Shown: positions 13,311-25,799 of the stretch, one piece after another
Numbering within the stretch: position 1 is the first letter of the stretch
How the letters are laid out: every line of letters starts with the position of its first letter
Source: Bactrocera neohumeralis
Lineage: Eukaryota; Arthropoda; Insecta; Diptera; Tephritidae
DNA length: 64,000 nt
Reading direction: 5' to 3'
NCBI RefSeq assembly: GCF_024586455.1
Contig: NC_065923.1
Location: 1 to 64,000 of the forward strand
Position numbers and translations under genes: made by a program
The notes under the pieces: model-generated
Told to the model about the DNA's origin: nothing
What the model saw: the letters and a program-made list of their open reading frames with translations, nothing else
Database searches by the model: none

Positions 13311-14135
13311 CATGTTGCAACAGAGAAAATAATAGTTTTGTTCAACTAACGGTGTTGTAACACTAAAAACTTACCGAGATAGATATGTATATGTAGATAG
13401 ATCAGGTTGACAAGACGAAGGGAAATATTGGTCCGATTCAACCCATTTTTGACATACAAACATAAAACCATTATAAGAGAAAATTTCTCCCTTAATTTCA
13501 GTTTTATATACCGACATTTTTGACCAAAAGTCAACTAAATGTACTGAAGTCCAAATATTCAGTACCTAAGGACTTGAACAGTTTTGATTTGAACAATTTT
13601 TGGTCATAAAGTGGCAAACACAAAATTCATTTCATTTTGTCCATTTTCATGTTATAGGTAGCAGTGCTTGTAATATTCGTACTGAGCGAATTTGGTTGAT
13701 GTAGCTTTTGTAGCTTAGGAGATATGTACTTTAAACTTATTAGAGGGCGGGGCTACGCCCACTTTTTAATAATTTTTTTCTCACAAGTGCCGCTGTCTAT
13801 TGCAATTCCCTGTGCAAATATGAGTTTTGTATCTTAATTTAGTGCTTAGTTATGGCACTTTATAGGTGTTCGGCTAATGGTGATTTGTGGGCGTGGCAGT
13901 GGTCCGATTACGTCCATCTACGAACTCGAACTATTTTTGTACTAAGAAACCTGCATACTAAGTTTCATCAAGATATATCATTTTTTACTAAAGTTACAGC
14001 TTTTTTAATTTTTTTCTCGCCGTTGATCCTTTCAAATAACGAAGGTGAACTGAACACCTGAAAATATTCCCCGCTTTGACGTTTGAAAATTGCGGGAGTA
14101 TAAAATGTTCGGTTACACCCGAATTTTATTTTATG
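13311..14135 (+). repeat. Dispersed repeat beta copy
   Basis: Starts around 'atgttgcaacagagaaaataatagtttt' and the 'gagatagatatg' landmark, and ends 'gcgggagtataaaatgttcg' followed by 'gttacacccgaa'. Middle parts carry the family phrases 'ggcggggctacgcccac' and 'gcatactaagtttcatcaag'. It lies about 260 bp beyond the 3' end of the poly-proline gene, on the opposite strand. Confidence 0.7.
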
Positions 14136-14256
14136 TGTTGTTTTTTTTGACGGTTTTACTCTACAAGTTTGTATATACCTACCTAATATGTAAATGAGTG
14201 TAATTTGATACTAGATGCTAATTGAAACATTGGACAATAATTTTCAATGTGGAAAC

Positions 14257-14262
14257 TTTATT
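14257..14262 (-). terminator. Polyadenylation signal AATAAA of the poly-proline GYR gene
   Basis: The plus strand reads TTTATT, which is AATAAA on the minus strand, about 136 bp past the stop codon at 14,398. It is the first canonical signal downstream. Confidence 0.5.
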
Positions 14263-14397
14263 GATTTAAAATGTAATCGGCTTCTTAGGGCTGTACAGGG
14301 AAAAGATATAGAAGGAAAACTTTTCATTAACAAAAAATATATGTTAAAGTTGACTAATACTAGATAGAGTCTCTTTAGCTATTCGCGTCGATTTTGC

Positions 14398-15850
14398 TTA
14401 GGAAGTGAAAGGTGGCTGTGGATCATTAGGATAAGTGTATCCTTTCGGTCCAGAGGGTGGTGGAAGATATTCTTTTGGTGGTGATGGTGGTGGTGGAGGA
14501 CGCGCTGGTGGTGCTGGTTTATTTGTTGGTGGTGGAGGGAGATACTCTTTTGGTGGTGAGGGAGGTGGACGTTTTGGAGCTGGTGGAGGTGGTGGTGGGG
14601 GGCGCGCGGGGGGAGCTGGTTTATTTGTTGGTGCGGGTGGCAGATATTCTTTTGGTGGAGATGGTGGTGGTGGTGGTGGAGGTGGTGGTGGACGTTTAGG
14701 TGCTGGCGGAGGTGGTGGTGGACGTTTGGGTGCTGGCGGCGGTGGAGGTGGAGGCCTTTTTGGTGCTGGTGGTGGTAAATATTCTTTTACAGGTTCCGGT
14801 CGACTTTCAAATGGGGTTTTGGGAGTCTCATAATGGTATCCACTTTCATCTTTTGCCCCAGCACCGAAACGGGACGAAACTGAAGCAGAAGAAGACGAGC
14901 TGGCGAAAGAACCAGCACCACCAATATTTGAAGAAACTCGATTAGATGAACTGCCGGAATAGGATGCAACTGGAGCTGACGCGGCTTGATGACTCGAGCT
15001 ATGTGAATAGGAATCGGTGGGAGCAGAAGCAGATTGATAAGATGACCCATACGAGGCGACAGGAGCAGAAGCGGCATGATAAGAAGAAGTAGCTTGGTGA
15101 GACCCGCCTTGTGAATAAGAAGTTGCGGGTGCTGAAACTGCTTGATAAGACGATGCAGAGGGAGCTGCATGGTGGGTAGAAGCAGTAGAATAAGATGAAG
15201 CAGGTGCTGAAGCGGATTGATAATTCGAACTATGTGAATAAGAAGGTGCTGGAGCTGAGGCAGCTTGGTACTTAGAACCATGTGTTGTGCCTGAAGATGT
15301 TTGATAGGAGGGGCCGCTTGAGTAAGAAGATGCTGGAGCTGATGCTGCTCCTGCGTAGTAAGTTGAACTACCCGAATATGATCCAGATGCAGCAGGAGCT
15401 GAGGCCGATTGGTAAGATGAGCCACTTGAGTAAACAGCAGCAGGCGCTGAAGCTGCTTGATAAGAAGAGCCACTAGACCCAACCGATCCATATGAGGCTG
15501 CAGGAGCTCCTCCAGCGCTAAAAGATGAGCTAGAGTGATAAGATGCAGCACCTTGATAGCCTGAGGCTCCTGAATATGATTGAGATGGAGTTGAAGCAGA
15601 GTGTCTATGGGAAGCCGGGATATCTACAATTGCTCCACCGCTTGGTTTATTGTAGTGATATCCATCATCCTGAAGGTTATCGCTATGCGAGAAAAGGTGG
15701 GACACATCAGCTGTGACAGCCGCCACCAAAGTAAAGGCTAATAGTAATCGCTGCAAAGATAACACATACATTTATTTTAGTTTAATTTACACAAGTTAAA
15801 ATGTTTGACTTCTTTATTCTCGTACATATATGTGACCCAATGCTTACCAT
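14398..15850 (-). CDS. Secreted Ser/Ala-repeat and poly-proline protein with GYxY and EYLPP motifs
   Basis: Two exons. Exon 1 contributes only the ATG (15,850-15,848), directly followed by GTAAGC. Exon 2 runs 15,750-14,398 after a ttgcag acceptor; the intron is 97 bp. The product is 451 residues. Residues 1-15 form a signal peptide (M-R-L-L-L-A-F-T-L-V-A-A-V-T-A), and the mature chain starts D-V-S-H. D-D-G-Y-H-Y-N-K-P follows, then about 230 residues of Ser/Ala/Tyr repeats around S-Y-Q-S-A-S-A-P-A, then D-E-S-G-Y-H-Y-E-T-P-K-T-P-F. The C-terminal part has long proline runs with A-P-K-R-P linkers and three K-E-Y-L-P-P blocks, and ends near G-Y-T-Y-P. Tyr-rich, repeat-built secreted proteins of this kind are usually cuticle or eggshell structural proteins; the tyrosines could be cross-linked. 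That role is inference. Without splicing, an in-frame ATG at 15,771 would give a poorer leader, so I prefer the spliced start. Confidence 0.9.
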
Positions 15851-15891
15851 TCTTTCTTGTCTAATTCTAATCCACACGATGAATGTAGACG

Positions 15892-15931
15892 ACTGACTGT
15901 GTTTAACATTCAGATGTGGAAATTATTTATA
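15892..15931 (-). promoter_or_regulatory. TATA box and initiator of the poly-proline GYR gene
   Basis: On the minus strand TATAAATA (plus 15,924-15,931) lies about 33-37 bases upstream of ACAGTCAGTC (plus 15,891-15,900), an insect TCAGT initiator. The ATG is about 45 bases further on. Confidence 0.6.
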
Positions 15932-15934
15932 TCA

Positions 15935-17170
15935 GAGCAAACTCACTACGATGGTAAGGATTGGGATGGTTTGATGGCTGGCGGGAATTCTTCACCGTCA
16001 CCAAATTCACTAATATTAATTTTTGTTATGGCAATTTTATCGATGAGCAACATGTTAAGCCAGTTAATAAGAGAGAGGTTTTGAAAAGAAGCAAACTAAC
16101 CGGCTTCGCAGCCGACACCCAAAATAAAATTCTTAAATGATATATTTTGGCATGATTAAATTAACCAACAACGTTTGTGCTTTTGTTTTCCTTTTTTTGT
16201 TCCATCTTCGTTCTGGTTTTAATTAGAATTGAATGCGATCGCAGATGATGCTTTGTTATAGTTGTGTGACGTTCTTTCATTACCATACTGCTGAAATAAA
16301 AACATATTATTTAATATGTAGATATATACATATATATTTTAGTATCTTTATAAATATTATATACATAAGTATGTATGTTGAGGATTTCTCAATGACGGTC
16401 AGAAGAGTAAGAACATATTTAGATAATACTCAAATTTGAAAATGAACCTGTACAAAACTCTAAAAATAAAATAGTTATCAGAAAGTGAGTAAAGGAAAAA
16501 TATATGTTATAGTCTTTAAAATGTATTCCTTCTATAGAAGTTATCCATTCAATCTTCACTTTTAAGAATTAAGATGATATGTATGATAATTCACCATGCT
16601 TTGATTTGCTTTTGATGACAAGATGTGAACAGGTTTTCTGAATTTCTATTATTGAGCATAATTTAAGATTCAGTAGTGAGACGTGAAATTCCTGCTTGCA
16701 TTAGAGATGGAATCATACACTAAAATTGGTTTAACCCTTATGTGAATGCAAACATGTTACCTAATGCTGTCTAGCGAGTTTATAAAAAAATATGAGAAGC
16801 GCATACTATAACGAATCTATGTGTTGTAAACTAAACTGAATAAAACTATTAGATTTATTAATAAACATGTTTGACAACTGTTCTAATTTACCGAACCTCT
16901 TTCTAATTTAATGCTAGATATAGTTCTTTTGAAGTGACTAAGTGGACAAGTCAATATAAGAAATTATAGATAGGTTCACTTGTAGCGAAAAAATATGCAA
17001 AGTATGCCTATAAGCAATAATATATATTAAAGATTTATTTTATTAAACTTATGTAAACAATTATTAAAAGTTTTAAGCTTTTCAAACTGCAATCAGGAAG
17101 ATTGGAAATGTGTGTTTTACGCTTAGTATTATCAGTATTACTGGTTTTGTTTTCCATATATAACGCGTGA
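15935..17170. other. Intergenic DNA, no gene seen
   Basis: AT-rich sequence with no family signature on either strand. The two ORFs at 15,857 and 16,233 overlap the promoter of the neighbouring gene or simple sequence and look accidental. Confidence 0.5.
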
Positions 17171-17174
17171 TCTA

Positions 17175-17700
17175 AGTAGAGGTACTTTTTTCAATAGCCT
17201 TATTTTGACACATTACGCCTGAATCGTGTGAAGTTGTCATGTTATTTTTGTATGGTTTGGCGCTTCATCATGGAAAGACTTACACCTGAACAACGGTTAC
17301 CAGTCGTTTAACTTAAAGATGCATTTCGCGTGCTTCTCTCAACTTATGGTCAACCTAAACGGCCTACTGAGCGTACTATTCGCAACACTGTCATCAATCT
17401 TGAGATCCAGCATTCTTTATTAGATACTATCCAACCGAATAGACCACGTTCAACATGCATTGAGGAAAATATACCAGCCGTAGCTAAGAGTGTACACGAA
17501 GACCGTAAGGAGTCGATTGTGACGAAGAGCAATCTGAAGAGACTCAAGAGATGCCATTTCATTCAGGAAAAACGACCTTTTGGTGTAGTTTGTGAGCCGG
17601 TGGAATCTTCGGTGCATATTTCTTCAAAAAAGATGCCGGTGAGAACGTAACTATCAGTCGCGACCGTTATCGCGCCATGAAAACCGACTAAGTATTCTCT
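17175..17700 (+). mobile_element. Internally deleted mariner-like transposon
   Basis: A transposase start is visible around 17,271 (M-E-R-L-T-P-E-Q-R, interrupted by frameshifts). It is followed by P-T-E-R-T-I-R-N-T-V, then E-E-N-I-P-A-V-A-K-S-V, the end of the DNA-binding region of a mariner family. The reading then jumps to a segment normally far downstream, F-F-K-K-D-A-G-E-N-V-T and D-R-Y-R-A-M-K-T-D. The catalytic centre between them is missing. Dead copy. Confidence 0.75.
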
Positions 17701-17849
17701 GAAATTTAAGCTGAGATTATTTTCAAAAGGAAATGCAGAGTTTGTTTTTTCGAATGATAACAAACATTCCCCATTAAATTTAAAGTTTCTGTGTTTTTTT
17801 TTAAGTAGGGAACCTCGAAATGGGTCACCCTTTATGAAAACAGAACATA

Positions 17850-18260
17850 AATCGTGGTCCCACAGCTTTATTCTCTATATTCTGCAAAATTTATTACATT
17901 ATCTAAATTTGCCGATTCAAAGCATAATAATTTCGAAACTATTTAAAACAGAGTGTAATTCTGGTTTTCATCAAAAAACGACACAAACCAATCTGTATAT
18001 AATATCTATATACGTATATGAAAGTCCAAGCTGTTCATTTGTCGGAAGCGCCGATATGGGTTCACGATAGCATTTTGCTTACATACAAACTGAACAATCA
18101 AAAATCACGAAATTTTGCATGCATTATTATCCGCAGTAACGCTATAATTTCTAAAACAGAGTTTCAATAGCATATAGCTGCCCTGTAAAATTTGTTTAAT
18201 TGACAATATATTTTCCCCGAATTTCGCATGAATTACCGACCAAAATTATGTTCTTGGTTC
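17850..18260 (+). repeat. Diverged remnant of dispersed repeat alpha
   Basis: Phrases such as 'agctgttcatttgtcggaag', 'cgccgatatggg', 'tacaaactgaacaatc' and 'agcatatagctgccctg' correspond to the middle of the alpha copy at 4.2-5.1 kb. Ends are not recognisable. Confidence 0.55.
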
Positions 18261-18998
18261 CTTCGTTTAGAACTTATATCCTAATTTCCGATCCATTGGT
18301 TGTCTTTTCCCTCATATAATCAATTTATCAATATCATCTTTTTCTCTTTAAGCAGAATTTTTTTATCTTTAATTCTTGAAAATTAGGTGAGTATGAAATA
18401 GAGGGCATTTATTTTGCTCGATTCACTATAAATAATATTATTAATATTTAAATTTCATTTGTAACAATCAAAAACTACGACTGCGTGTATACTAGTACGA
18501 GTACAAATATTATTTTATGGTTTTCAAATAATACAATAGTATAAAAGCAGTTGCAAAACCAGTTACGTTTTTAATATTTATCAATATCAATATATCAATA
18601 TATGAAATATCACTTATTTTTCTGGCGAATTGTAGATAAATAAACATGCAATAATTTCAATGCAAATTATTTAAAATTTATAAATTTTTACCTGGATATG
18701 ATTTTATAATGCTACTACAAATACATAAATTTCTAATCAATTTTCAACTAGAATGCTTTTGAATTTTGGTAAATACTTTGAATGCAACTAATTACGACGC
18801 GGGTTAATAAGAGTTATTGCTAGCATCTTAGCGGTTTTTGAAACAAATTTAACTCCGGATATATTTTATTTATTGGTACGGTTATTTGCAGCATTGTTTT
18901 AGCGAAAACAATGTACATTATTAATCGAATTGGATGATTTAGTATTTTCAATTTGGCAGTTCGTTTCTTTGTTTAATTTGATTATTTTTATATTGCTT
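18260..18998. other. AT-rich intergenic DNA upstream of the 19-kb gene
   Basis: No coding region recognised. A TATATAAA box at 18,999-19,006 may drive the next gene, whose ATG is about 70 bases further; the initiator is not obvious. Confidence 0.4.
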
Positions 18999-19071
18999 TA
19001 TATAAAATGTATAAACTCAGACGAAGACTACTAGACCTTTAAATTCATTCATACAAAGTGTATTGGGCAAC

Positions 19072-19982
19072 ATGGTACGTATTGAACAAAACACTCTTTT
19101 AAACATGTATTATATTATATCAAATGTTTTTCTATTTAGGTAATTTTTATTCTTCAAATGATATTATGTTGTATATTCGTTTATGGTGATGTGGGGCCTC
19201 TAGAAGAATCCGTCAGTGAGCATATTTATTTGATTCCAATTGAAATTAAAAAGGAAAAAAGTCAGATAAAGGATGACAGTTTGAATTATCTTAGCATTCC
19301 ATCAGATTTCAACAAGCAGAATCTATCTAGTGGATATTATAATGAACGTAAGAACAGCATTGAAAAAGATGACAACGAATCAGTGGAATACTTACGAAAT
19401 TATGCCAATATGTTTAATTACATTAATTATATGTATGATCACAACATTTATAGCAACAATACATATAGTGGAAGTCGTAATGCGGTTCAATTAAACTCTC
19501 CAAGAAATCGGGAAGTGTATTATATTACTTTAAAGCCTTTGGATATTATTGATTCTCAACTTCGTAATTACAAACACGAAACAATGATTAAATTGAAAGA
19601 CGAGAATGTCGAATCAGCATTTATTTCACCTACTATCGTCGTTGAATATAAATCATATATAAATAATAAGTCAGATAAACGATTCAAAAGTTATTCAAAT
19701 GCACCAGAATCTATTTTTCACACACAAGTTAATGTAAACTCTCCGGGGTCTAAATTAAATGTGGCTAACAGTTTTCCTCTTTTAAATGACATAAGCACTG
19801 AAGTCAGTGACGTCGACGAAATATTGGAGCCTGTAATAGACCAACCAATACCGGAGACTGATAAAGCTACATACTCGGTTGAAGTTATATGCACTCCTGA
19901 TATGACCAAAGTAAACCTCTGTTCGGATTTGCGAGACGATGGTTACCATTATGATCGGCCCAGGGATAATTTCTTTGATTAA
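19072..19982 (+). CDS. Secreted protein with a C-terminal DDGYHYDRP motif
   Basis: Two exons. The ATG (19,072-19,074) is immediately followed by GTACGT; a 65-bp intron ends at tatttag, and exon 2 runs 19,140-19,982. The product is 281 residues. Residues 1-17 form a hydrophobic signal peptide ending V-Y-G, with a mature start near D-V-G-P-L-E-E-S. The body is rich in Asn, Ser, Tyr, Lys and Asp and is not repetitive. Two cysteines occur near the end in V-I-C-T-P-D-M and L-C-S-D-L, followed by R-D-D-G-Y-H-Y-D-R-P at the C-terminus. The terminal motif, the exon structure and the location put it in the same GYxY family as its neighbours, although it has no E-Y-L-P-P. It is the most diverged member. 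Function unknown; probably extracellular. Confidence 0.82.
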
Positions 19983-20043
19983 TCTTTTTGTTTTGACTAA
20001 CTAGCATTAGTAAAAGAATATTCGGCATGCTCTTACATACATA

Positions 20044-20273
20044 CAGTACCTGTCCAATAAATTACGAACGAACAAAAAAATTATCCGGAGTTCTAACTTT
20101 AATCATTAATAAAAACATAAATATTTCGCGTTAAAAAAAAATATATTTTTTATATGCTATATACATTAAACTTAAATTATCATATTTTTGTATTGAATCA
20201 TATTCAATATTATTAAATTATATTAAAAATATTAAATTTTTGATTTCGTTCGTAATTTATTGGACAAGTACTG
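20044..20273. mobile_element. Tc1-type MITE with 28-bp terminal inverted repeats
   Basis: The left end CAGTACCTGTCCAATAAATT and the right end, read inverted, CAGTACTTGTCCAATAAATT, differ by one base and continue as ACGAACGAA. The element is 230 bp, AT-rich inside and without an ORF. It is flanked by TA on both sides (20,042-20,043 and 20,274-20,275), as expected for Tc1/mariner insertion. It lies 62 bp past the stop of the 19-kb gene. Confidence 0.9.
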
Positions 20274-20570
20274 TATATTATTTTAACCATACAAAGTACA
20301 GTTACAGTTAAAGTACATATGCTAATAAACATACTTTTAGGCTGAAAAAAGATACAATTGTTTTGAATTCACTTCTGTTTCCGATTGTTTGAATTTAAGC
20401 GAGTTTAATATAAGTCATACACACATATGTACATATAGACCAAAATATACCAACGCAATCATTATATGCAACTTTCAACAGCATAAGCTTTTAATACTAT
20501 AGAAACTCTTATACAGACATATTTCTCTCCAATTGCCGAAAGCTACAAATTTCCTGTGCTTAACAAAATA

Positions 20571-21482
20571 TTCAGGTCTTTTATTACACTCTGTTTCATG
20601 TTGCTACAGAATATAATAGTTCTGTTCACTGAACGGTTGTACGTATCACTTAAAACTACGCGAGATATATAAGCATATGAATATATAAATAAATGGCAAT
20701 GACGAGACAAGTTGAAATTCGGGTGACTGTCTGTGCGTCCGTCCGTGCAAGTTGTAACCTTAGTAAAAATGAAATATCTTGATGTCACTTGGTATGTCCG
20801 CTCCTTGGTAAAAATGTAAGGATGAGTACGTAGATGGGCGAGTTTTTACCCGATTTTATGCATCTAAGAACAAATAAGCACCGTTATAAGAAAAACACGA
20901 TCTCTCAATTTTATCAAGATAACTCACATATTGGCTGACGTATACGGTATAAAGTCAACAAGTGGCACATCTCAAATGCACTATTGGTGCAAAGTTTATG
21001 CCTTCTATTTTAATTCATTCTTGATTTGTGTGCTGGAAAGTGAAAGTTTCAAATGGAATTTAAAATTGTATTACATGAGAAGTAGGTGTGGCTGTAGTGC
21101 AATTTCACCGAAAATCAGCGGAAATCACCATAAAACAGGGAGAATCCTTTCCTGGTAGAAGCATGTTTGTGTGTTACAAATGAGTTGAAAGGGTCAATAC
21201 TTTCCTAAGCGCCCATATACTTATTATAAAGATTTTCGAACTTCTGGGCAACTTTGTACCATATATATCGTCCAATATGTGAGTTATTATAATAAAATTG
21301 AGGTAGCGTGTTTTTCTTATCACCTTTGAGCTTAAAATTAATGAAATCGGATGAAAACTTGCCATTGATCCAATGTAACTAATAAGCATTATGCAGCTGA
21401 CGGTACTTCCCTGGTTTTAATCCTTGTAAGTTGCGAGAATATGAAATATTCGGTTATACTCCAACTTAGCTTTTCCTTAGAT
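20571..21482 (+). repeat. Dispersed repeat beta copy
   Basis: Begins 'catgttgctacagaatataatag', has 'gggtgactgtctgtgcgtccgtccgtgcaag' in pieces (GTCY-type microsatellite) and ends 'cttgtaagttgcgagaatat' followed by 'cggttatactccaacttag'. About 910 bp, moderately diverged. Confidence 0.75.
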
Positions 21483-21555
21483 GATTTTACTACATTTTTT
21501 TACATTGATCGACTTGTCTGTCTTATCTTGTCTATCCGAGCTCACCCATTTTAAA

Positions 21556-22477
21556 ACATTCAACCTTTAAAGTAGACAGGACTTAAAAAAACAGAACAAA
21601 TGGTTTTTTCGGCAAAATCAATTTATTTTATTCAAAATAGTCTCCTTCTGCTTCAATACAGCTTTTTGAACGGTCCAAAAGCATGTCGTTTTAGCTCGTT
21701 GGCCGGTATGTCCGCCAGTATGCCGGTGCAAGCTTTTTGAATGGCCTCTACGTCTGCATAACGTTTTCCTTTCATGGGCAAATGCAATTTTCCGAAAAGG
21801 AAGAAATCGCACCGTGCCATATCAGGTGAATACGGGGAGTTTTGGTTAAATAATTGTTCTTCGAATGTTGAATTCTGAGCAATTTTTGGTCGTCAGTCAA
21901 TTTGTGCGGAACAAACCGTGCACACACCTTTCGTAAGCCCAAATGTTCGGTCAAAATGCTATAAATCGATTTTTTGGAGATGTTCCATTCCATTTCCATG
22001 AATTTGAATGATGATTTCGGCTGAGTTTTGATGAATTCACGCACAGTTTCGATGGAATTTCCGGTGATCACGGATTTTTATTGGCCCACATGTTGATAGT
22101 CATTTATGTCCTCACGACCACTTTGAAAACGTTGAAACCACTCGTGCACTTTGCTACGGGATAGGCAATCATCGCCATAAACTTGTTTCATCAATTGAAA
22201 CGTTTCGCTAAAAGTTTTACCAATTTTAAAGCAAAATTTATTGTTCGCTCTTTGTTCGAAGCTCATTGTCACACCGATAACACAAACATACTGACACTTA
22301 AAACGCAAAAACGCAAAAACTTCACTTCCATTCGATGAAATGTCATTAAATTCATTGGACATTCACTGGACAATCGATAAAGATAGCAGATTCTAACGCA
22401 CCAGTCGACATATAGATGACGTCACAAGGGGGCGCTAGATTCAAAAAGTGTTCCTGTTTACTTTGGAACCCACCTTG
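21556..22477 (-). mobile_element. Internally deleted mariner (minus strand)
   Basis: On the minus strand the transposase N-terminus reads S-F-E-Q-R-A-N-N-K-F-C-F-K-I-G-K-T-F, then Y-G-D-D-C-L-S-R-S-K-V-H-E-W-F-Q-R-F, and, past a break near 22,080, S-I-E-T-V-R-E-F-I-K-T-Q and L-R-K-V-C-A-R-F-V-P-H-K-L. Around 21,840 it jumps to the C-terminal end (H-E-R-K-T-L-C-R-R-R-G region in shifted frame), so the middle with the catalytic residues is lost. The outer ends match as inverted repeats: 'ccaaagtaaacaggaac' (inverted, right) against 'ttaaagtagacaggact' (left). TA follows the right end. Confidence 0.8.
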
Positions 22478-22479
22478 TA

Positions 22480-22935
22480 TATCCAAGGAAATTTTGTCAA
22501 AAGTTTTTGAGTCCGACGGAAGCCTAGCCTCGGAGTTCGTGCTTAATTTAAATCAAGAAACCATCTTTTACTTAAATTGTAATCTACCATTCAAAGAACA
22601 TTCAACAGAGATATTGCAATCAAACGCGTCGAACTTTTCATACTTTATGTTAAAGCATGGTCATGAATCATTCAGTGGGATTCTTATTCCGACTAACTTA
22701 TTTAAAAGCAAGCGCGCGTTCTATCCTCATAAATCTTTATATTGCGCGTGCACAAGTCGTCTTCAACCATGCTTTTTTAAAATATTATTTCAATCTTGAT
22801 AAGTCATTTCTAACTTCGAAGATTCCCCTTAGTTTAGTTTAGTCCGAGAACCTGTTTGTCCTCTTTGATACATATAAAATCTAAAGTTGGCACTCATCGA
22901 TTGTATGAACGGGCGATCGGTGCTTCGTAAAAAGA
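22480..22935. other. Intergenic DNA, no gene seen
   Basis: A plus-strand ORF begins inside the terminal repeat of the mariner next door (22,416) and runs on into this stretch. It has no recognisable motif and is probably chance. Confidence 0.4.
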
Positions 22936-22937
22936 TA

Positions 22938-23968
22938 CACAAAGAGAAAGGAAGGGCTAAGTTCGGGTGCAACCGAACATTTTATTGCCTTAAGATATCA
23001 AACATCAACCAGAAGATCGGAATATAAGCAATTTTATAAAGCTCTAAACCTGATTTTTTCATGAAATTCGCATTTTTTTGTATTTATCTCGTAAATGACA
23101 AGAGCTATAGAAAAAATTGTAATGACAAATTTGTAGGAAATTTTAATTGCTACAAAATCGCTATCATTAATACTTCTCGAGATACACAGCTTTTTAAGTA
23201 ATTTTTAAGTTAAAAAAAAACACCCTAATATACAAATACTATACACTGACCGACATATTCGGCGTAAAGTTTGTTAAAAAAATCAAGATACGTAGTATAT
23301 GGGAGTTGGGGTAGTATCGACCCGATTTTATCTATTACCTATTATCATGCCACATACTAAAACAATATTCCCTTGGTTTCATTAAGGTACCTCACATACG
23401 ATCACTAATCATATGAAGTAAATTAAGCCGGATGTTCGGAAACCCTAATAATAGCTATACATATGGGAGCTAGGTCAAGTTTTCGCCTAATTTTATCTAT
23501 TTCAGGCACAAAAATACACTGTTAAGTAAATCAGGCTCTTCCCTTTTCATTTATATAACTCACAGATTGGCCGATATATGAAGGAAAAGTCACCCGGAAG
23601 TTCGAAAATATTTATACTCGTTATATGCGGGCTCAGGAAGTATTGACCCGATTTAAGATTTTTGATACACAGCTAGGGGATTGAGCAGTTTTTGGTTGGA
23701 TTTGAGCAAGTTTTGGTCACAATGTGGCATACTTTAAAGAAATTATAAGTGGAAAATTTCATCTTGATATATTAATTAGTTCTTGATTTGTGTACTGGAA
23801 AGTGAAAGAATCAAATGTGATTAATAATTGTGTGCGGACGGACATACAGACATTCAGCCGGATATAACTCTACATACATCTATCTCGATTATTTTTAGGT
23901 GATACATTCACCCGTTAGGTGAACAAAATTAGTATGCTCTGTAGCAACATGTTGCAGGAGTATAAAAA
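22938..23968 (-). repeat. Dispersed repeat beta copy, inverted
   Basis: Read on the minus strand it starts at 'ctgcaacatgttgctacagag' (about 23,960) and ends with the hairpin 'gttcggttgcacccgaac' (about 22,960). Both ends of the family are present, and the inside is diverged. Confidence 0.75.
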
Positions 23969-23969
23969 T

Positions 23970-25700
23970 GTACTTCTGTGTTTATGTGTATAAGTATACA
24001 TATGTATGTATATAAAGAAGAGGTGATAGTCTAACAGTTGCAAAAGTAAAGCAAATTAGAATTTCATTTACATAAATTTTAACAAAACAAAAGACAATAT
24101 CAATTATAGAAGGAAAGAGGTTAAAAAAATTAAATATTATGCAGACATAGAGACGCGTTTCTGGGATTATGCAAACGATAAAAACTAATGAACTCCGCAA
24201 TTCAGAAGAATTTGAGTGTTAAAACTATATGTGGATAAATATGAAAAATAATATGAGAGTATTCTATTATATTATTGTATATGTCTATCGGTTAGTGGCT
24301 TTTATAGCCGATGGCCAACCAAGTGGCAAACGATTACCTTAATTAGCTATTTCGATAGTAACTATAGTGCTTTATTTATTGAGAATTCGTGTGGATTTGT
24401 TAATATTTATGACCAGCGCTGCTCTTAAAAGACATTCACTAATTTGCATAAGCGTTTTTAGCACATACGTTTGTATGCACATGTGAGTATATGCCCGCTT
24501 TGAGGTCTAACAAGTTTACAAAGAAAATAAGAAATATTTCTCCATGTTTTCAACCAAACTGCTTAAAATATTTATGTAACCGCGCGATCGTTTTTGAAAG
24601 TGAGAGACTTTATTAAAAAATTAAAACTAAAGAAAATTGTGCCGCCTCGAACTAACAAAACCAGGTAGATATATGTATGTGTAATCGTATCTCTATATAT
24701 AATAAAAACAATAGTGCTAATTCCTATCTAACTTTAAGAAGGAACCACATTAGATATGTTAAACTAACGTAGGCAACTTGGTCCCCTGTTAACTTTTAAA
24801 CATTTTACCCAAGGTTAAATAGATACAAAACTTAAAAAGCTAATAGGACGCTCTTTAAACCTCTTTTGATCAAATAATACTTATAAAGGGCACATATAAA
24901 AGTGAATTGTTCAAAAAATTAAAATATCAGAAGACCAATATCGATGGCCTTCAGAATAAAATTTGTGGATAAATCCAACAACTTGGAATAATTTTCTAAT
25001 AATAATATTTATTGTGTTATTTCTAATAATTATATTGATATATAATTTGGATAGCATATACCACGAAATGGGCTGAAAAAAGCGAGCCCTACGTGTTCCC
25101 TTTTGCGTCCAAAAATTTTTGCTTGCGAGTTTTATAAAAATATTTCCTTGTTGTTAGTTAAAAAAAAAGGTGGTTAAATTGTGACACCTTATCCTGATGA
25201 AGTTGAATACAACATTATTTGATGAGTTTAAACACAATTTATGCACTATTTTACCTTTTTATAAAATTTTAATAACCTTTATTTTAGATATAAAAGACCT
25301 AGAAAACCTTTCTCAAATGACCATCATATATACACTCGAACATTTGGCTTAAAGTCATTGTGAATTTGTTTTAAATAGGAATACCAGTAACTTGACAACA
25401 ATTTTGCGTAGTGCTAATATTTGCTTAACTTTTATATGTTCTTTTTGTAGTCACATTATTTACATAAATAAACGAGAATGACAATATTAGGACTTGATAT
25501 ATAAGTATGTATGATTGTTTGTATTATAAAAGGTTTTGTTGGTACATGTCACTTGTGCGTAAAATGCTGAGTGTGTTTGTAAAGATAACGAAAATAGAAA
25601 AAAATGCTAAGAGATAAATAATTTGGCGAAAAAGAATGTAAAGAGAAACGATAGAATTGCTTATGGCCAGTGCCAATTTACATTACAGGGACCAACATCA
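23970..25700. other. Intergenic DNA, no gene seen
   Basis: AT-rich, with a small ACAT run at about 23,998-24,010. I saw no coding signature, RNA gene or element end on either strand. Confidence 0.5.
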
Positions 25701-25718
25701 TGTAACACAATCGCTTAA

Positions 25719-25756
25719 TATATAAATAACTTAAAATCTTATTTGTTCTTCATTAG
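25719..25756 (+). promoter_or_regulatory. TATA box and initiator of the tandem GYR/YLP gene
   Basis: TATAAATA at 25,721-25,728 is followed 31 bases later by TTCATTAG (A at 25,752), a good initiator. The ATG is 48 bases downstream of that. Confidence 0.7.
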
Positions 25757-25799
25757 AGTTGTGGCTTCACTACTGCTCAGTTGCTAACTTTCTAAGAAG

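Noticed and set aside
14435..14833. Glycine-rich plus-strand ORF of 132 codons
   Set aside because: It is the reverse strand of the proline-rich coding exon (CCN repeats read as GGN), with no start context or splice sites.
14787..15551. 254-codon second frame on the minus strand
   Set aside because: It is an alternative frame of the Ser/Ala repeats of the real gene; repeats keep such frames open.
22416..22799. 127-codon plus-strand ORF
   Set aside because: Begins in a mariner terminal repeat and has no motif; cysteine-rich by chance.
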